Assembly: GCA_016865035.1 (NCBI GenBank)
Contig: CP018227.1
Coordinates: 1,520,001 to 1,584,000, forward strand
DNA from: Kordiimonadales bacterium IMCC3096
GTDB taxonomy: Bacteria > Pseudomonadota > Alphaproteobacteria > Minwuiales > Minwuiaceae
DNA: 64,000 nt
Direction: 5' to 3'
In this document: in pieces, positions 20,797 to 29,737 of the stretch
Layout of the letters: each line of letters starts with the position of its first letter
Position numbering within the stretch: the first letter of the stretch is position 1
Position numbers and translations under genes: made by a program
The notes under the pieces: model-generated
What the model was told of the DNA's origin: nothing
The model's database searches: none
Seen by the model: only the letters and a program-made list of their open reading frames with translations

Positions 20797-22044
20797 ATGA
20801 GCGGACAGGATTTCAAGCCGGGGTCGGAGGAGCATCTGGCGGAGGTGCTGGCCCATGCGATTGCTGCCGAACAGCCGCTGGAGCTGATCGGGCGCGGATC
20901 GAAACGCGGGTTCGGGCGGGCGATGCAGACCGCCGGACTGCTGGACCTTTCCGGTTTCAGCGGCATCCGCATGTATGAGCCCGATGAACTGGTGATGAGC
21001 GCCGGACCCGCGACCCCGCTGGCGGAGATCGAGGCGGCGCTGGCGGCGGAGAACCAGGAACTGGCGTTCGAGCCACCGCACATGGGGCATCTGCAGGCCA
21101 ACGCGGTGACGGATGGCAGCATCGGCGGCGTCTTTGCCTGCAACCTGGCCGGGCCGCGTCGTTTCAGGGCCGGGTCGGCACGCGATCACCTGCTGGGATT
21201 CCGGGGGGTTTCCGGGCGTGGCGAGATCTTCAAGTCCGGCGGGCGGGTGGTGAAGAACGTCACCGGGTATGACCTCTGCAAGCTGATGTGCGGCAGCTTC
21301 GGCACCCTGGCCGCCATGACCGAAGTCACCTTCAAGGTCCTGCCACGGGCCGAGAAGATCTGGACCGTGCTGGCCTTTGGCCTGTCGGCGGAACAGGCCG
21401 TGCAGGCGATGGCGGACGCCGCCGGGTCGCCCCATGACGTATCCGGTCTCTGTCACCTGCCGACAGAGGTTGCGGCACGCAGCGCCGTCGATTTCATCTC
21501 CGGGGCCGGAGCCAGCGTCACCGCCATCCGCCTGGAGGGACCGGCACCGTCCGTCACCCATCGGGCCACCGCGCTGAAGACCATGCTTGCCGCCGTTGAG
21601 GGCGCCAGACCTCAGGGCATCGAGGAACTGCATACCCATCGCTCCATCACCTTCTGGCGGGAAGTGCGCGATGTCTCCCCCCTGCTGGATGGAGAGACCG
21701 TCGCCGGCAATCCGCTCTGGCGGCTGTCGGTGACGCCTACGGACGGCGCGCGCACGATGACCGGCATCCTCGACCAGGTGCCGGGCCGGGGCCTGATGGA
21801 CTGGGCCGGGGGACAGCTCTGGCTGGCGCTGGAGCCGGGGGCGGAGGATGGCGGCGTCGACTGCATCCGCAGCACCATGGATGGCGGCCATGCCACGCTG
21901 ATCCGGGGTGCGGCGGACCTGCGCGCGCGCATTCCGGTGTTTCAGCCGCAGCCTGCACCGCTCGCCGCCCTGACGAAGCGCATCAAGGACGGTTTCGATC
22001 CGCGCGGCGTTCTGAATCCGGGCCGCATGGTGGAGGGGGTCTGA
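20797..22044 (+). CDS. glcE: glycolate oxidase subunit GlcE
   Basis: Second FAD-binding subunit of glycolate dehydrogenase, 415 residues. It has the type 4 FAD domain only in shorter form: GRGSKRGFGR, then AVTDGSIGGVFACNLAGPRR and GGRVVKNVTGYDLCKLMCGS, which is typical GlcE. The C-terminal end FDPRGVLNPGRM resembles GlcD. Its stop is 3 bases before the glcF start, so the two are coupled. Confidence 0.94.
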   Translation: MSGQDFKPGSEEHLAEVLAHAIAAEQPLELIGRGSKRGFGRAMQTAGLLDLSGFSGIRMYEPDELVMSAGPATPLAEIEAALAAENQELAFEPPHMGHLQANAVTDGSIGGVFACNLAGPRRFRAGSARDHLLGFRGVSGRGEIFKSGGRVVKNVTGYDLCKLMCGSFGTLAAMTEVTFKVLPRAEKIWTVLAFGLSAEQAVQAMADAAGSPHDVSGLCHLPTEVAARSAVDFISGAGASVTAIRLEGPAPSVTHRATALKTMLAAVEGARPQGIEELHTHRSITFWREVRDVSPLLDGETVAGNPLWRLSVTPTDGARTMTGILDQVPGRGLMDWAGGQLWLALEPGAEDGGVDCIRSTMDGGHATLIRGAADLRARIPVFQPQPAPLAALTKRIKDGFDPRGVLNPGRMVEGV

Positions 22045-22047
22045 ACG

Positions 22048-23364
22048 ATGCAGACACGCTTCACCGAGGCTCAGCTTGCCGATCCGGGTATCGCCCGGTC
22101 CAACGAGATCCTGCGCAATTGCGTGCATTGCGGCTTCTGCACTGCGACCTGTCCGACCTACGTCACTCTGGGCGACGAACGCGACAGCCCGCGCGGGCGC
22201 ATCTGGCTGATCCGGGAGATGCTGGAGACCGGCGGGGCACCGGCACCGGAGGTGGTGCATCACGTGGACCGCTGCCTGTCCTGCCTGTCCTGTATGACCA
22301 CCTGCCCCTCCGGCGTGCACTACATGCATCTGGTCGATCATGCCCGCGCCCATATCGAGGAAAATCACGAACGCCCCAGGTCCGACCGCTTCCTGCGCGC
22401 CGTGCTGGCGGAGATCCTGCCGCATCCGGGGCGGTTCCGGCTGGCCCTGATCGGCGCCTGGCTGTCCCGTCCGCTGGCCGGGCTGCTGGGCGGCATGTTC
22501 GGCGGCCGAATGGGGGCGATGCTGCGGTTGGCCCCCGCTGACCTGCACAGCCCCTCCCCGATGGACCGGCCACAGACCTTCCCGGCGGAGGGGGAGCGCA
22601 AGCGGCGGGTGGCCCTGATGACCGGCTGTGCCCAGCAGGTGCTGAACCCGGCGATCAACGAAGCCTCCATCCGACTGCTGACCCGGCTGGGCTGCGAAGT
22701 CGTGGTGGCGCGCGGCGCCGGGTGCTGCGGGGCGCTGACGCATCACATGGGGCATGAGGAATCGGCCTTCGCCTCGGCCCGCGCCAACATCCGTGCCTGG
22801 ACGCGGGAGATCGAGGGCGACGGCCTGGATGCCATTGTCATCAACGCCTCCGGCTGCGGCACCACCGTGAAGGACTATGGCTTCATGCTGCGCAACGAGC
22901 CGGATTGCGCGGCCGAGGCAAAGGCGGTTTCAGACCTGACCGTCGATATCACGGAACTGCTGGACCAGATCGGTCTGCCGGAGGGTCTGGTTGCGCCCGA
23001 GGACCTGAATGTGACCTACCATTCCGCCTGTTCACTGCGGCATGGCCAGCGGGTGCTGGATCCGCCGAAGACACTGCTGCGCGCCGCCGGGTTCCGGGTC
23101 AGCGAACCCGCCGAGCCACATCTCTGCTGCGGCTCCGCCGGCACCTACAACATCATGCAGCCGGAGATCGCGGAGAAGCTGAAGGACCGCAAGCTGGCCA
23201 ACATCGCCCGCACCAGGCCCGACGTGATCGCCGCCGGCAACATCGGCTGCATGACCCAGCTTGGCGGTGGCACCGACGTGCCGGTGGTCCATACGGCGGA
23301 ACTGCTGGACTGGGCCACTGGCGGGCCGAAGCCTGCGGCGCTGGAGAAGGCTGTCTCGGTCTGA
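22048..23364 (+). CDS. glcF: glycolate oxidase iron-sulfur subunit GlcF
   Basis: Electron-transfer subunit, 438 residues. Two 4Fe-4S motifs: NCVHCGFCTATCPTY near residue 25 and RCLSCLSCMTTCPSG near 77. Two cysteine-rich CCG domains follow: GAGCCGALTHHMG and HLCCGSAGTYNIMQPE. No membrane segment is seen, as usual. Ends 10 bases before the stop of the convergent macro-domain gene. Confidence 0.96.
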   Translation: MQTRFTEAQLADPGIARSNEILRNCVHCGFCTATCPTYVTLGDERDSPRGRIWLIREMLETGGAPAPEVVHHVDRCLSCLSCMTTCPSGVHYMHLVDHARAHIEENHERPRSDRFLRAVLAEILPHPGRFRLALIGAWLSRPLAGLLGGMFGGRMGAMLRLAPADLHSPSPMDRPQTFPAEGERKRRVALMTGCAQQVLNPAINEASIRLLTRLGCEVVVARGAGCCGALTHHMGHEESAFASARANIRAWTREIEGDGLDAIVINASGCGTTVKDYGFMLRNEPDCAAEAKAVSDLTVDITELLDQIGLPEGLVAPEDLNVTYHSACSLRHGQRVLDPPKTLLRAAGFRVSEPAEPHLCCGSAGTYNIMQPEIAEKLKDRKLANIARTRPDVIAAGNIGCMTQLGGGTDVPVVHTAELLDWATGGPKPAALEKAVSV

Positions 23365-23374
23365 AGCCGCGGCG

Positions 23375-23890
23375 TCAGGCGGAGCCCATTTCGGCCAGGG
23401 TCAGGCTGTAGACATCCGTGGCTTCCCTGCCGAAGCAGCAGAAGGTGATGCGCGTCGGCGCGTGTTTCACCTTGCGGAAATCCAGCACGGTCCCGACGGC
23501 GATCTGGGCCGCCTTGCGCAGGGGATAGCCATAGACGCCGGTGGAAATCGCCGGAAAGGCGATGGAGCGAAAGCGGCGCGATACCGCCAGTTCCATGCAG
23601 CGCTGATAGCACTGGCCCAGCAGTTCCGGCTCCCCCGCCTCACCGCCCTGCCAGACAGGGCCGACCGTATGCATGATGTGGCGCGCGGGCAGCCGGAATC
23701 CGTCCGTCAGGCGCACCTGGCCGGTGGGGCAGCCACCGATCAGACGGCAGGCCTCCAGCAGTTCCGGCCCGGCAGCAGCATGGATCGCGCCATCGACACC
23801 ACCACCACCCAGCAGGGTCTCGTTGGCGGCATTCACCACGGCATCGACATGCAGCCGGGTAATGTCGCTGTCCACTACCTCCAGCCGCAT
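23375..23890 (-). CDS. macro domain protein (O-acetyl-ADP-ribose deacetylase type)
   Basis: 171-residue single macro domain of the MacroD/YmdB type, which binds ADP-ribose and removes O-acetyl or protein-linked ADP-ribose. Visible: DITRLHVDAVVNAANETLLG with GGGVDGAIHAAAG (binding loop and catalytic Asn and Asp region), and FPAISTGVYGYPL (second loop). Lies 22 bases after a DUF4170 gene on the same strand. Cellular target unknown. Confidence 0.92.
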   Translation of the reverse strand: MRLEVVDSDITRLHVDAVVNAANETLLGGGGVDGAIHAAAGPELLEACRLIGGCPTGQVRLTDGFRLPARHIMHTVGPVWQGGEAGEPELLGQCYQRCMELAVSRRFRSIAFPAISTGVYGYPLRKAAQIAVGTVLDFRKVKHAPTRITFCCFGREATDVYSLTLAEMGSA

Positions 23891-23912
23891 GGTCCGGTTG
23901 CCTCCGTGCCGG

Positions 23913-24137
23913 TCAGGCGCCTTCGTCGGGGTGCATCAACCGGTGCAGCGGCGCGATGAAATAGCGGACATAGGCATCATCGACGTTCGCCTGGCTGCGG
24001 CTGCGCCATGCATTCAGTGCCTTGTCGTAGGTCGAGTAGATTCCGGCAACTTCGACATTGTCCGGGTCCGCGAGCACATTCTCACGCGGGTCCAGCAGGG
24101 TGCCGCCGAATACGAGATAGAGATCCTGTCGGCTCAT
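23913..24137 (-). CDS. DUF4170 protein
   Basis: 74 residues. Typical family blocks LYLVFGGTLLDPRE, VAGIYSTYDKALNAWRS and VRYFIAPLHRLMHP. A small cytosolic protein without signal peptide, of unknown function and found mainly in alphaproteobacteria. The ATG at 24137 is preceded by GGAGGACAAGGCCA. It precedes the macro-domain gene on the same strand. Confidence 0.85.
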   Translation of the reverse strand: MSRQDLYLVFGGTLLDPRENVLADPDNVEVAGIYSTYDKALNAWRSRSQANVDDAYVRYFIAPLHRLMHPDEGA

Positions 24138-24269
24138 TGGCCTTGTCCTCCGAGGCTGGCCTGGTTCCGTCAGCCCGTTGCGCGTGTTCTTCCCTGCCCC
24201 ATGGTTAGGCGCGACAGGCGCGCCATGCAACCGAAACCGGGGAACGGGCCGGGGCGACTTTCAGGCGGT

Positions 24270-24947
24270 TCAACTGCCAAGGTGCTTCGCGAACAGGTCC
24301 AGTGTCCGCTTCAGCGCCGTGGCGGCGTGGGTCGGGTGGTGATCGGCCCGATGGTCACAATTGAAGCCGTGGCCGGCACCCTTGTAGACGAAGACCTCCA
24401 CCTCCGGATGGGCGGCGCGGATCGCCTCCACATCGTCCAGCGGGATCGACTTGTCGAGTTCGCCGAAGTGCAGCATGGTCGCCGCCCCCGGCTGCTCCGC
24501 GATATGCGGCATGATCTGGCCACCGTAATAGCCGCTGGCGGCGCTCAGGCGCGGGGCCAGACGGCAGGCGGAAACGAAGGTCAGCGTCCCGCCCCAGCAG
24601 TATCCGACCATGCCGACCTTGCCCGACTTGCCCGCCTCATCGACCGTCGCGGACAGGTCCAGCATGACCTTGTCCAGATCGCAGGCCGCGCGCCAGTCCC
24701 GCCCCCTGGCGATGTCCTCGGGGGTATAGCCGCACTCCAGCCCCGGCTCGACCCGGTCATAGATCGCCGGGGCCAGCGCCAGATAGCCCGCCTCCGCATA
24801 GCCATCGGTGACATTCCGGATGTGCGGATTGACCCCGAATATCTCCTGCACCACAACGACCGCGCCTCTCGGCTTGCCTTCCGGTGCCGCGCGATAGACG
24901 TCGAAGGAATGGCCATCCTCAGCCGTCAGTCTGATCCAGTCGCCCAT
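24270..24947 (-). CDS. dienelactone hydrolase family protein
   Basis: 225-residue alpha/beta hydrolase of the dienelactone (carboxymethylenebutenolidase) family. Catalytic Cys in GYCWGG near residue 119, Asp in GELDKSIP near 169, His in GAGHGFNCD near 200. The N-terminal QEIFGVNPHIRNVTD carries the family Glu. No aromatic-ring cleavage genes are nearby, so the substrate is uncertain. Lies 46 bases after the MaoC genes on the same strand, probably co-transcribed. Confidence 0.9.
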   Translation of the reverse strand: MGDWIRLTAEDGHSFDVYRAAPEGKPRGAVVVVQEIFGVNPHIRNVTDGYAEAGYLALAPAIYDRVEPGLECGYTPEDIARGRDWRAACDLDKVMLDLSATVDEAGKSGKVGMVGYCWGGTLTFVSACRLAPRLSAASGYYGGQIMPHIAEQPGAATMLHFGELDKSIPLDDVEAIRAAHPEVEVFVYKGAGHGFNCDHRADHHPTHAATALKRTLDLFAKHLGS

Positions 24948-24993
24948 GCTCGTTCCCCCCGGGTTTCATTCCTGGCTCTCGTTCGTGCCGGCT

Positions 24994-25452
24994 TCACGCA
25001 GGACCGGCTTCGCGTTTGCGGATGATACCGATCAGACGCGCATCCATCACCACCTCATCCTTCTGGTTGATCACTTCAGCCAGGAAGACGGCGGAGCCAC
25101 GATCCGGCCGGGACCGCGAGGGCGTCTTCTCCACGCAGGTACTGCGCACCCGCAGGGTATCGCCGGGGCGCACCGGTTTCAGCCAGCGCAGGTCGTCGAA
25201 GCCGGGCGACCCCATGGAGCCGCCGTCATCGCCGCCGCGCGACAGCACCTGCAACCGCATCAGGATGCCTGCCGTGTGCCAGCCGGAGGCGCAGAGATCG
25301 CGGAACACGCTCTGCTTCGCGGCTTCCTCGTCCATGTGGAAGGGCTGAGGATCGAACTCGGTGGCGAACTCGATGATCTCCTGCTTCGTCATGGTGTAGC
25401 TGTCGGTTTCCGACACCTGACCAACCTCGATATCCTCGAACCAGCGGCTCAT
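24994..25452 (-). CDS. MaoC-like dehydratase, second of a tandem pair
   Basis: 152-residue hotdog-fold protein. MaoC pattern: FATEFDPQPFHMDEEAAKQS with catalytic Asp and His, then LCASGWHTAGILMRL, LRWLKPVRPGDTLRV. Likely hydrates a trans-2-enoyl-CoA to the R-hydroxyacyl-CoA. Its ATG overlaps the stop of the upstream MaoC gene by 4 bases. The two proteins are clearly paralogous, so a heterodimer is possible but not shown. Confidence 0.9.
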   Translation of the reverse strand: MSRWFEDIEVGQVSETDSYTMTKQEIIEFATEFDPQPFHMDEEAAKQSVFRDLCASGWHTAGILMRLQVLSRGGDDGGSMGSPGFDDLRWLKPVRPGDTLRVRSTCVEKTPSRSRPDRGSAVFLAEVINQKDEVVMDARLIGIIRKREAGPA

Positions 25453-25913
25453 GCCGATGCTCCTTCCTGCCCGTCACCACGCCGACCGACCATGAACACG
25501 TTCTCCATGCGCAACACGTCGGTACCGTCCTCCGTGCGCAGGAAATGACGCACGCTGCAGAAGCCGATGTCGTTGCGGCTCTTCGGCAGATACTTGTCCA
25601 GCAGTTCGGTGTGCAGGGAAAGCCGCATGCCCGGGGTCACGGGCCGCAGCCAGCGGCAGAGCTTCACCCCCGGCGCGCCCTGGCTGTCCAGCTCCGACAG
25701 CATGCCCTTCACCATCAGCCGCATGGCGATGGAGGCCGAGTGCCAGCCGGAGGCGGTCAGCGTGCCGAAGGGGCCATCCTTCGCCGCCTCGGCATCCAGA
25801 TGGAAATATTGCGGATCGAACTTGCCGGCGAAACGCAGCACCGCTTCCTCCGTCACTTCATGCGGTCCCGCAACGAAGCTCTCCCCCACCACCATGTCTT
25901 CCCAGTATCGCAT
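25449..25913 (-). CDS. MaoC-like dehydratase, first of a tandem pair
   Basis: 154-residue hotdog protein with FAGKFDPQYFHLDAEAAKDG, LTASGWHSASIAMRLM and CRWLRPVTPGMRLSL. It parallels the next gene block for block, so an ancient tandem duplication. The ATG at 25913 has GGTGGGGAGCTG upstream; the longer open frame to 26075 lacks homology. First gene of a leftward run with the second MaoC gene and the dienelactone hydrolase. Confidence 0.9.
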   Translation of the reverse strand: MRYWEDMVVGESFVAGPHEVTEEAVLRFAGKFDPQYFHLDAEAAKDGPFGTLTASGWHSASIAMRLMVKGMLSELDSQGAPGVKLCRWLRPVTPGMRLSLHTELLDKYLPKSRNDIGFCSVRHFLRTEDGTDVLRMENVFMVGRRGDGQEGASA

Positions 25914-25988
25914 CAGCTCCCCACCATCATTGCGTTGCCTGTCCAGCGCGGTCACAGTTACACGAATTCCACAACAGGGGGACCGGCG

Positions 25989-26330
25989 ATGAGCGGTGGG
26001 TACGTATTTCAGGTGAGCATGGATGTGGCACCAGACAAGGAAGACCTGTTCAACGAGGTCTATGACACGGAGCATGTGCCCCTGCTGCTGAAGGTGCCGG
26101 GCGTGCGCAAGGTGACCCGCATGAAGGCGCAGGACTTCAAGGTCAGTATCGGCGGCGAACTGAAGGACGTGGCCGTCGAGGCCCCGACCTGGACCGCCCT
26201 GTACGAGATCGACTCACCCGACGTGCTGGCAAGCGATGCCTGGGGTAAAGCGGTGGAGCAGGGCCGCTGGCCCGGCGAAGTGCGCCCGCACACGTTCGAG
26301 CGGCATCACAAGCTGTTCAGGAAGCTGTAG
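25989..26330 (+). CDS. small dimeric alpha/beta-barrel-like protein
   Basis: 113 residues. The opening GGYVFQVSMDVAPDKEDLFNEV followed by YDTEHVPLLLKVPGV resembles EthD/DUF4286-type ferredoxin-like dimeric barrels, in which the D-x-E-H-V-P segment is typical. No enzymatic residue can be named with confidence. ATG at 25989 follows GGGGGACC. Divergent from the MaoC pair with 75 bases between, so both may share a control region and pathway (inference). Confidence 0.72.
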   Translation: MSGGYVFQVSMDVAPDKEDLFNEVYDTEHVPLLLKVPGVRKVTRMKAQDFKVSIGGELKDVAVEAPTWTALYEIDSPDVLASDAWGKAVEQGRWPGEVRPHTFERHHKLFRKL

Positions 26331-26350
26331 CGGCGGGGGAGAACGTTCTT

Positions 26351-26370
26351 GGACCGCACCTCCCCTCTCG
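26351..26370. repeat. solitary arm fragment of the long-hairpin family
   Basis: GGACCGCACCTCCCCTCTC matches the outer arm of copy A (GACCGTTCCTCCCCTCTC) with two changes. No partner arm or loop is present. It lies between two convergent genes. Confidence 0.45.
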
Positions 26371-26415
26371 GAGGGCTGGCCGGGGTCGGCGACAATCAGA
26401 AGACCAATCCGGCCC

Positions 26416-29061
26416 TTAACCCTGTCCGGTGAGGCGGAACAGGGCCGCCTGATAGGATGCGATCTGTTTCTGCAGGTGTGCCGGGGGCTGGGAGAGGGCG
26501 GCTTCCAGGCGGCGCTTGGCCAGCGGATCCTTTTCCTCCTCCTGCAGGAACTCGAAGGCCTTCTCCACCTGCTGCAGGGTGAAGCCCAGGTGGTCGCGGG
26601 CTTCCTCGGCGCGTTCGCGACTGGACAGGTCGACGAAGCCGAAACCCAGCGCGAAGAAGCTCTTGTCGTCCTTCACTTCCTTGCCGAAGATCGAGCCTTC
26701 ACGCAGGCCGAGTCCGGGCAGCGCGTCGAAACCTTCCGGCCCGCCGCCGATCCTCACTTCCTTGTCGCCCTTGGCCGTGATGCGCAGGAACTCGGAATCA
26801 CCGTCCTTCTTGACCTCGGCGATACCGTCATTTCCCAGAATGCGGTTCATCTGGAACGCGACCCAGCGAATGGAATCATCCGCCTCGATCTCGATGCTGC
26901 GTTCCGGGCCGTCACCGATGGCCAGGGTAAAGGACATGCCGGGCCGCACGGCGCTGTTCGATGTCACGGTCAGGGAGCCCAGGTCACCGATGTCGCCGTG
27001 ACCGAGACCAAGCTTGGTCAGGACGGAGTCACCACTGTCATCGACCGTGATGCCATTCAGTTCCGCATGGCCGTTGATGCCGCTGGTGGTCGTGACCGAC
27101 AGCGGCGCACCGTTGGCGTCCAGGCGGGCCAGAAAGCCGTCCTGTGATCCGATCAGCGTGTTGCCCTGCAGGTCACCCTGCGTCTGGCCCACCAGGTAGA
27201 TCTCCCCACCGGACAGGGCCAGGCCCTGCGCCTTGTCGGCGCCGGTGCTGCCGACATAGGCACCGAAGTCCATGGCCCCGGTGGTCCCGTCGAAGCGCGC
27301 GACGAAGGCATCGCTGCTGCCCGAGTGGGTCAGCCGCCCGTCGACGCCCGCGCCCGTGAAGGTCGCGTCGGTCGTGTTCCCGGCGATGAAGATCTGGCCG
27401 GAGTCATTGACCTCGATCGCCGCCGCACGCGTGGTCTCGCCCGCATCGCCGATCGCCACGTCCAGGATCGGACCGGATGCGAGATCATCGACATCGAACG
27501 TCTTCAGGAAGCCCTGCGAATTGTCCTGTCCGGTAACATGGATGACGCCGTCCTTCACGGTCACCGCGGTCGCGATCTCGTCGCCTGCGTCACCGAACTG
27601 GATCTGTTCCACCAGGTTGCCGGTGCTGGCCGAAAGGCGGGAGACATAGGCGTCCTGACCGCCATTGTGGGTCTGCCCGCTGATCGGGCCTGCGGTGGCG
27701 CCAACGACGATCACGTCACCGGTCACATCGTCGAATTCGACCGCGAAGGCGGAGTCCACGGCGGCGGGACCGGTGTTGCGGGTCCACTGCGCCTCGCCGT
27801 CCGCATCATAGAGCGTGACGAAACTGTTGATGCCGTTGTCGGGGGAACCTTCGGTCAGCGGCGAATCGACCTTGCCGGAAATGGCGATGGAGCCATCCGC
27901 CGCAACCGCCAGACCCAGCCCGTCGGCCGAGCTCGACGCCCCCACCAGACGGCGCCAGACCTCGTTGCCCGCCGCATCATGACGGGTCAGGAACACGTCC
28001 TGCTCCCCACCCACGACCTGCCCGCCGACGTCGCCGGTGGTCGTGCCCAGGGTATAGACCTCGCCATTGGGGCCCAGCGCCGTGGCGCGGGCCGCCGACA
28101 CACCGTCGGTCACTTCCTGTTTCACGTCGAAGTTCTGCATCGGCGTGGCGGCAATATCCGTGAACTTGCGCAGCGACGCCTTGGCAAATTCACCGTCGCC
28201 GGAGATTCCGCTGACGTAGACTGCGGCTTCCGCGTCCACCGGGCTGAGATTGACGGTCTCCAGAATGGAGCGTTCGATCTTCATCCCGATGCGGCCATCG
28301 TCGTCGCGGTTGGTCCGGAACCGGGTAGTGACCTCGGCCGCCTCAAGCTGTTCGTTGACGTGGTTGACGATGTTCGCGACCGTCTTCTCCGTCGTGCCCA
28401 TGTCGGCCAGGTCGATGGCGATATCGATGCTGGTATCGTCGCTCTTGACGATATTGATGTTGAACCGCGCGCCACTCTCCAGCCCCTCAACCACCTGGTC
28501 GGTGGAGGAGAACTGCAGCCGTCCCTCGTAGACCGACTTGTCGCGGGGGATGCGCGCGTCGGTCTCGACCTTGGTGTTCAGGGGGCCGTGCAGCACATTC
28601 ACCTTGTCGAAGCTGCTCGCCTCCAGGAACGACTTCACTTCCGCTTCGTAGCGACCGAACTGCGTGTCGAGCTGCGGCAGCAGACGCTCCGCACGGCTGT
28701 CGCTGAGGGCGAAGTTCGCCAGCTCCTGCATCTTCTTCAGGCCCTTCCAGAGCCTGAACAGGTTCTCGCTGGTCTCGTTGCCGCCGCTCGTCAGCACATC
28801 GGGGTCATTGCGGCTGAACAGCGGCGAACGCGCCAGTTGCTCCCCCAGCCCTTCCGGCAGCGTCAGCGACGATTCGGGACGGTCCCAGGGGGCGATCACA
28901 TCAGGGCCGAATGCGCTGCCGGTGGACTGGCGGGGAGCGGTGAAGTTGGCGATCTGCTGCTGGCTGAGCCGGGCATTCATCGACCCCAGCAACAGATCAT
29001 TGCCGATGCTGATCGGCGTGAACGTCCGGGTATTGTCGTTGTTGTTGAATATGCCGACCAT
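26416..29061 (-). CDS. large flagellin-IN-motif protein with beta-propeller repeats, FlaEY-like
   Basis: 881 residues from ATG 29061 (a longer ATG start at 29109 exists; neither has a strong ribosome-binding site). Layout: helical N-terminus with WKGLKKMQELANFALSDSRA near residue 105; a flagellin hook-IN-like segment at about 200-265 (RFNINIVKSDDTSIDIAIDL); about seven SBBP-type repeats at 320-675 (e.g. GGEQDVFLTRHDAAGNEVW, GGQDAYVSRLSASTG, GSSDAFVARFDGTTG, GSQDGFLARLDANG); a second IN-like segment at 708-770; and a helical C-terminus. This resembles proteins annotated FlaEY, flagellar regulators known from Caulobacter. No signal peptide and no other flagellar gene nearby. Confidence 0.72.
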   Translation of the reverse strand: MVGIFNNNDNTRTFTPISIGNDLLLGSMNARLSQQQIANFTAPRQSTGSAFGPDVIAPWDRPESSLTLPEGLGEQLARSPLFSRNDPDVLTSGGNETSENLFRLWKGLKKMQELANFALSDSRAERLLPQLDTQFGRYEAEVKSFLEASSFDKVNVLHGPLNTKVETDARIPRDKSVYEGRLQFSSTDQVVEGLESGARFNINIVKSDDTSIDIAIDLADMGTTEKTVANIVNHVNEQLEAAEVTTRFRTNRDDDGRIGMKIERSILETVNLSPVDAEAAVYVSGISGDGEFAKASLRKFTDIAATPMQNFDVKQEVTDGVSAARATALGPNGEVYTLGTTTGDVGGQVVGGEQDVFLTRHDAAGNEVWRRLVGASSSADGLGLAVAADGSIAISGKVDSPLTEGSPDNGINSFVTLYDADGEAQWTRNTGPAAVDSAFAVEFDDVTGDVIVVGATAGPISGQTHNGGQDAYVSRLSASTGNLVEQIQFGDAGDEIATAVTVKDGVIHVTGQDNSQGFLKTFDVDDLASGPILDVAIGDAGETTRAAAIEVNDSGQIFIAGNTTDATFTGAGVDGRLTHSGSSDAFVARFDGTTGAMDFGAYVGSTGADKAQGLALSGGEIYLVGQTQGDLQGNTLIGSQDGFLARLDANGAPLSVTTTSGINGHAELNGITVDDSGDSVLTKLGLGHGDIGDLGSLTVTSNSAVRPGMSFTLAIGDGPERSIEIEADDSIRWVAFQMNRILGNDGIAEVKKDGDSEFLRITAKGDKEVRIGGGPEGFDALPGLGLREGSIFGKEVKDDKSFFALGFGFVDLSSRERAEEARDHLGFTLQQVEKAFEFLQEEEKDPLAKRRLEAALSQPPAHLQKQIASYQAALFRLTGQG

Positions 29062-29153
29062 GGGGCGCGCCCGTTGAATCCGTTGTGAAGACAGACTTCC
29101 ACCGGTCATTCAAGCAGCCGCGGATTAACAGAACCTTAAGTTCGGTGCCCGGG

Positions 29154-29642
29154 TCAGCTCAGCTGGTCGATCTGTTCCGTGGTCAGGGTTCCCGGCACGA
29201 TGGTCACCGGAATACGCAGCGATCCCGACATCTCACCGGCAAAGGCACGTACCAGGGGACCCGGGTCGGATGATTCGGCGGAAGCGCCGAGCACCAGGAT
29301 ACGCACGGACTCGTCCTCGGTGATCACACGGGAGACTTCCTCCCGCAGGCTGCCCTCCCGAATGATGAACTGGGGCATCATGCCGGTGTCACGCTGCACT
29401 TGGGCGGCAAGATCGGTCATCAGCGACTCGGCTTCCTGACGCGCTTCCTCCCGCATCAGTTCACCGACCCCCATCCAGTGCTGGAAGTCCGGCGGCTCGG
29501 TCACGCGCAGCAGCATGACGCCGCCATTGTCCACCGAATGCGCCCGACGGGCGGCGAAACGCAGGGCCTTGCGGCACTCCGGCGTGTCATCGACGACCAC
29601 CAGGAAGTGGCGTGGCTTGTGCTCGGTATTCTCACTGCTCAT
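29154..29642 (-). CDS. universal stress protein (UspA family)
   Basis: 162-residue single Usp domain: HFLVVVDDTPECRKALRFA at the start, RILVLGASAESSD and a C-terminal SLRIPVTIVPG. The G-x2-G-x9-G ATP-binding pattern is only partly kept (GASAESSDPG), so nucleotide binding is uncertain. ATG 29642 is chosen; an ATG at 29675 adds 11 residues. Upstream on the same strand is DUF2333, separated by the hairpin C region. Confidence 0.88.
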   Translation of the reverse strand: MSSENTEHKPRHFLVVVDDTPECRKALRFAARRAHSVDNGGVMLLRVTEPPDFQHWMGVGELMREEARQEAESLMTDLAAQVQRDTGMMPQFIIREGSLREEVSRVITEDESVRILVLGASAESSDPGPLVRAFAGEMSGSLRIPVTIVPGTLTTEQIDQLS

Positions 29643-29737
29643 CGGCGGCGACTCGGATGCATGTAAATGCTGCACGATTGTGAACGATCAGGTGAGTCTT
29701 TCAGAATTCAGGGACCAGCGCCAGCCCGGCGGAATTT

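Noticed and set aside
20752-22755. A 667-codon minus-strand frame opposite glcE and glcF
   Set aside because: Same cause; the plus-strand proteins carry full family motifs.
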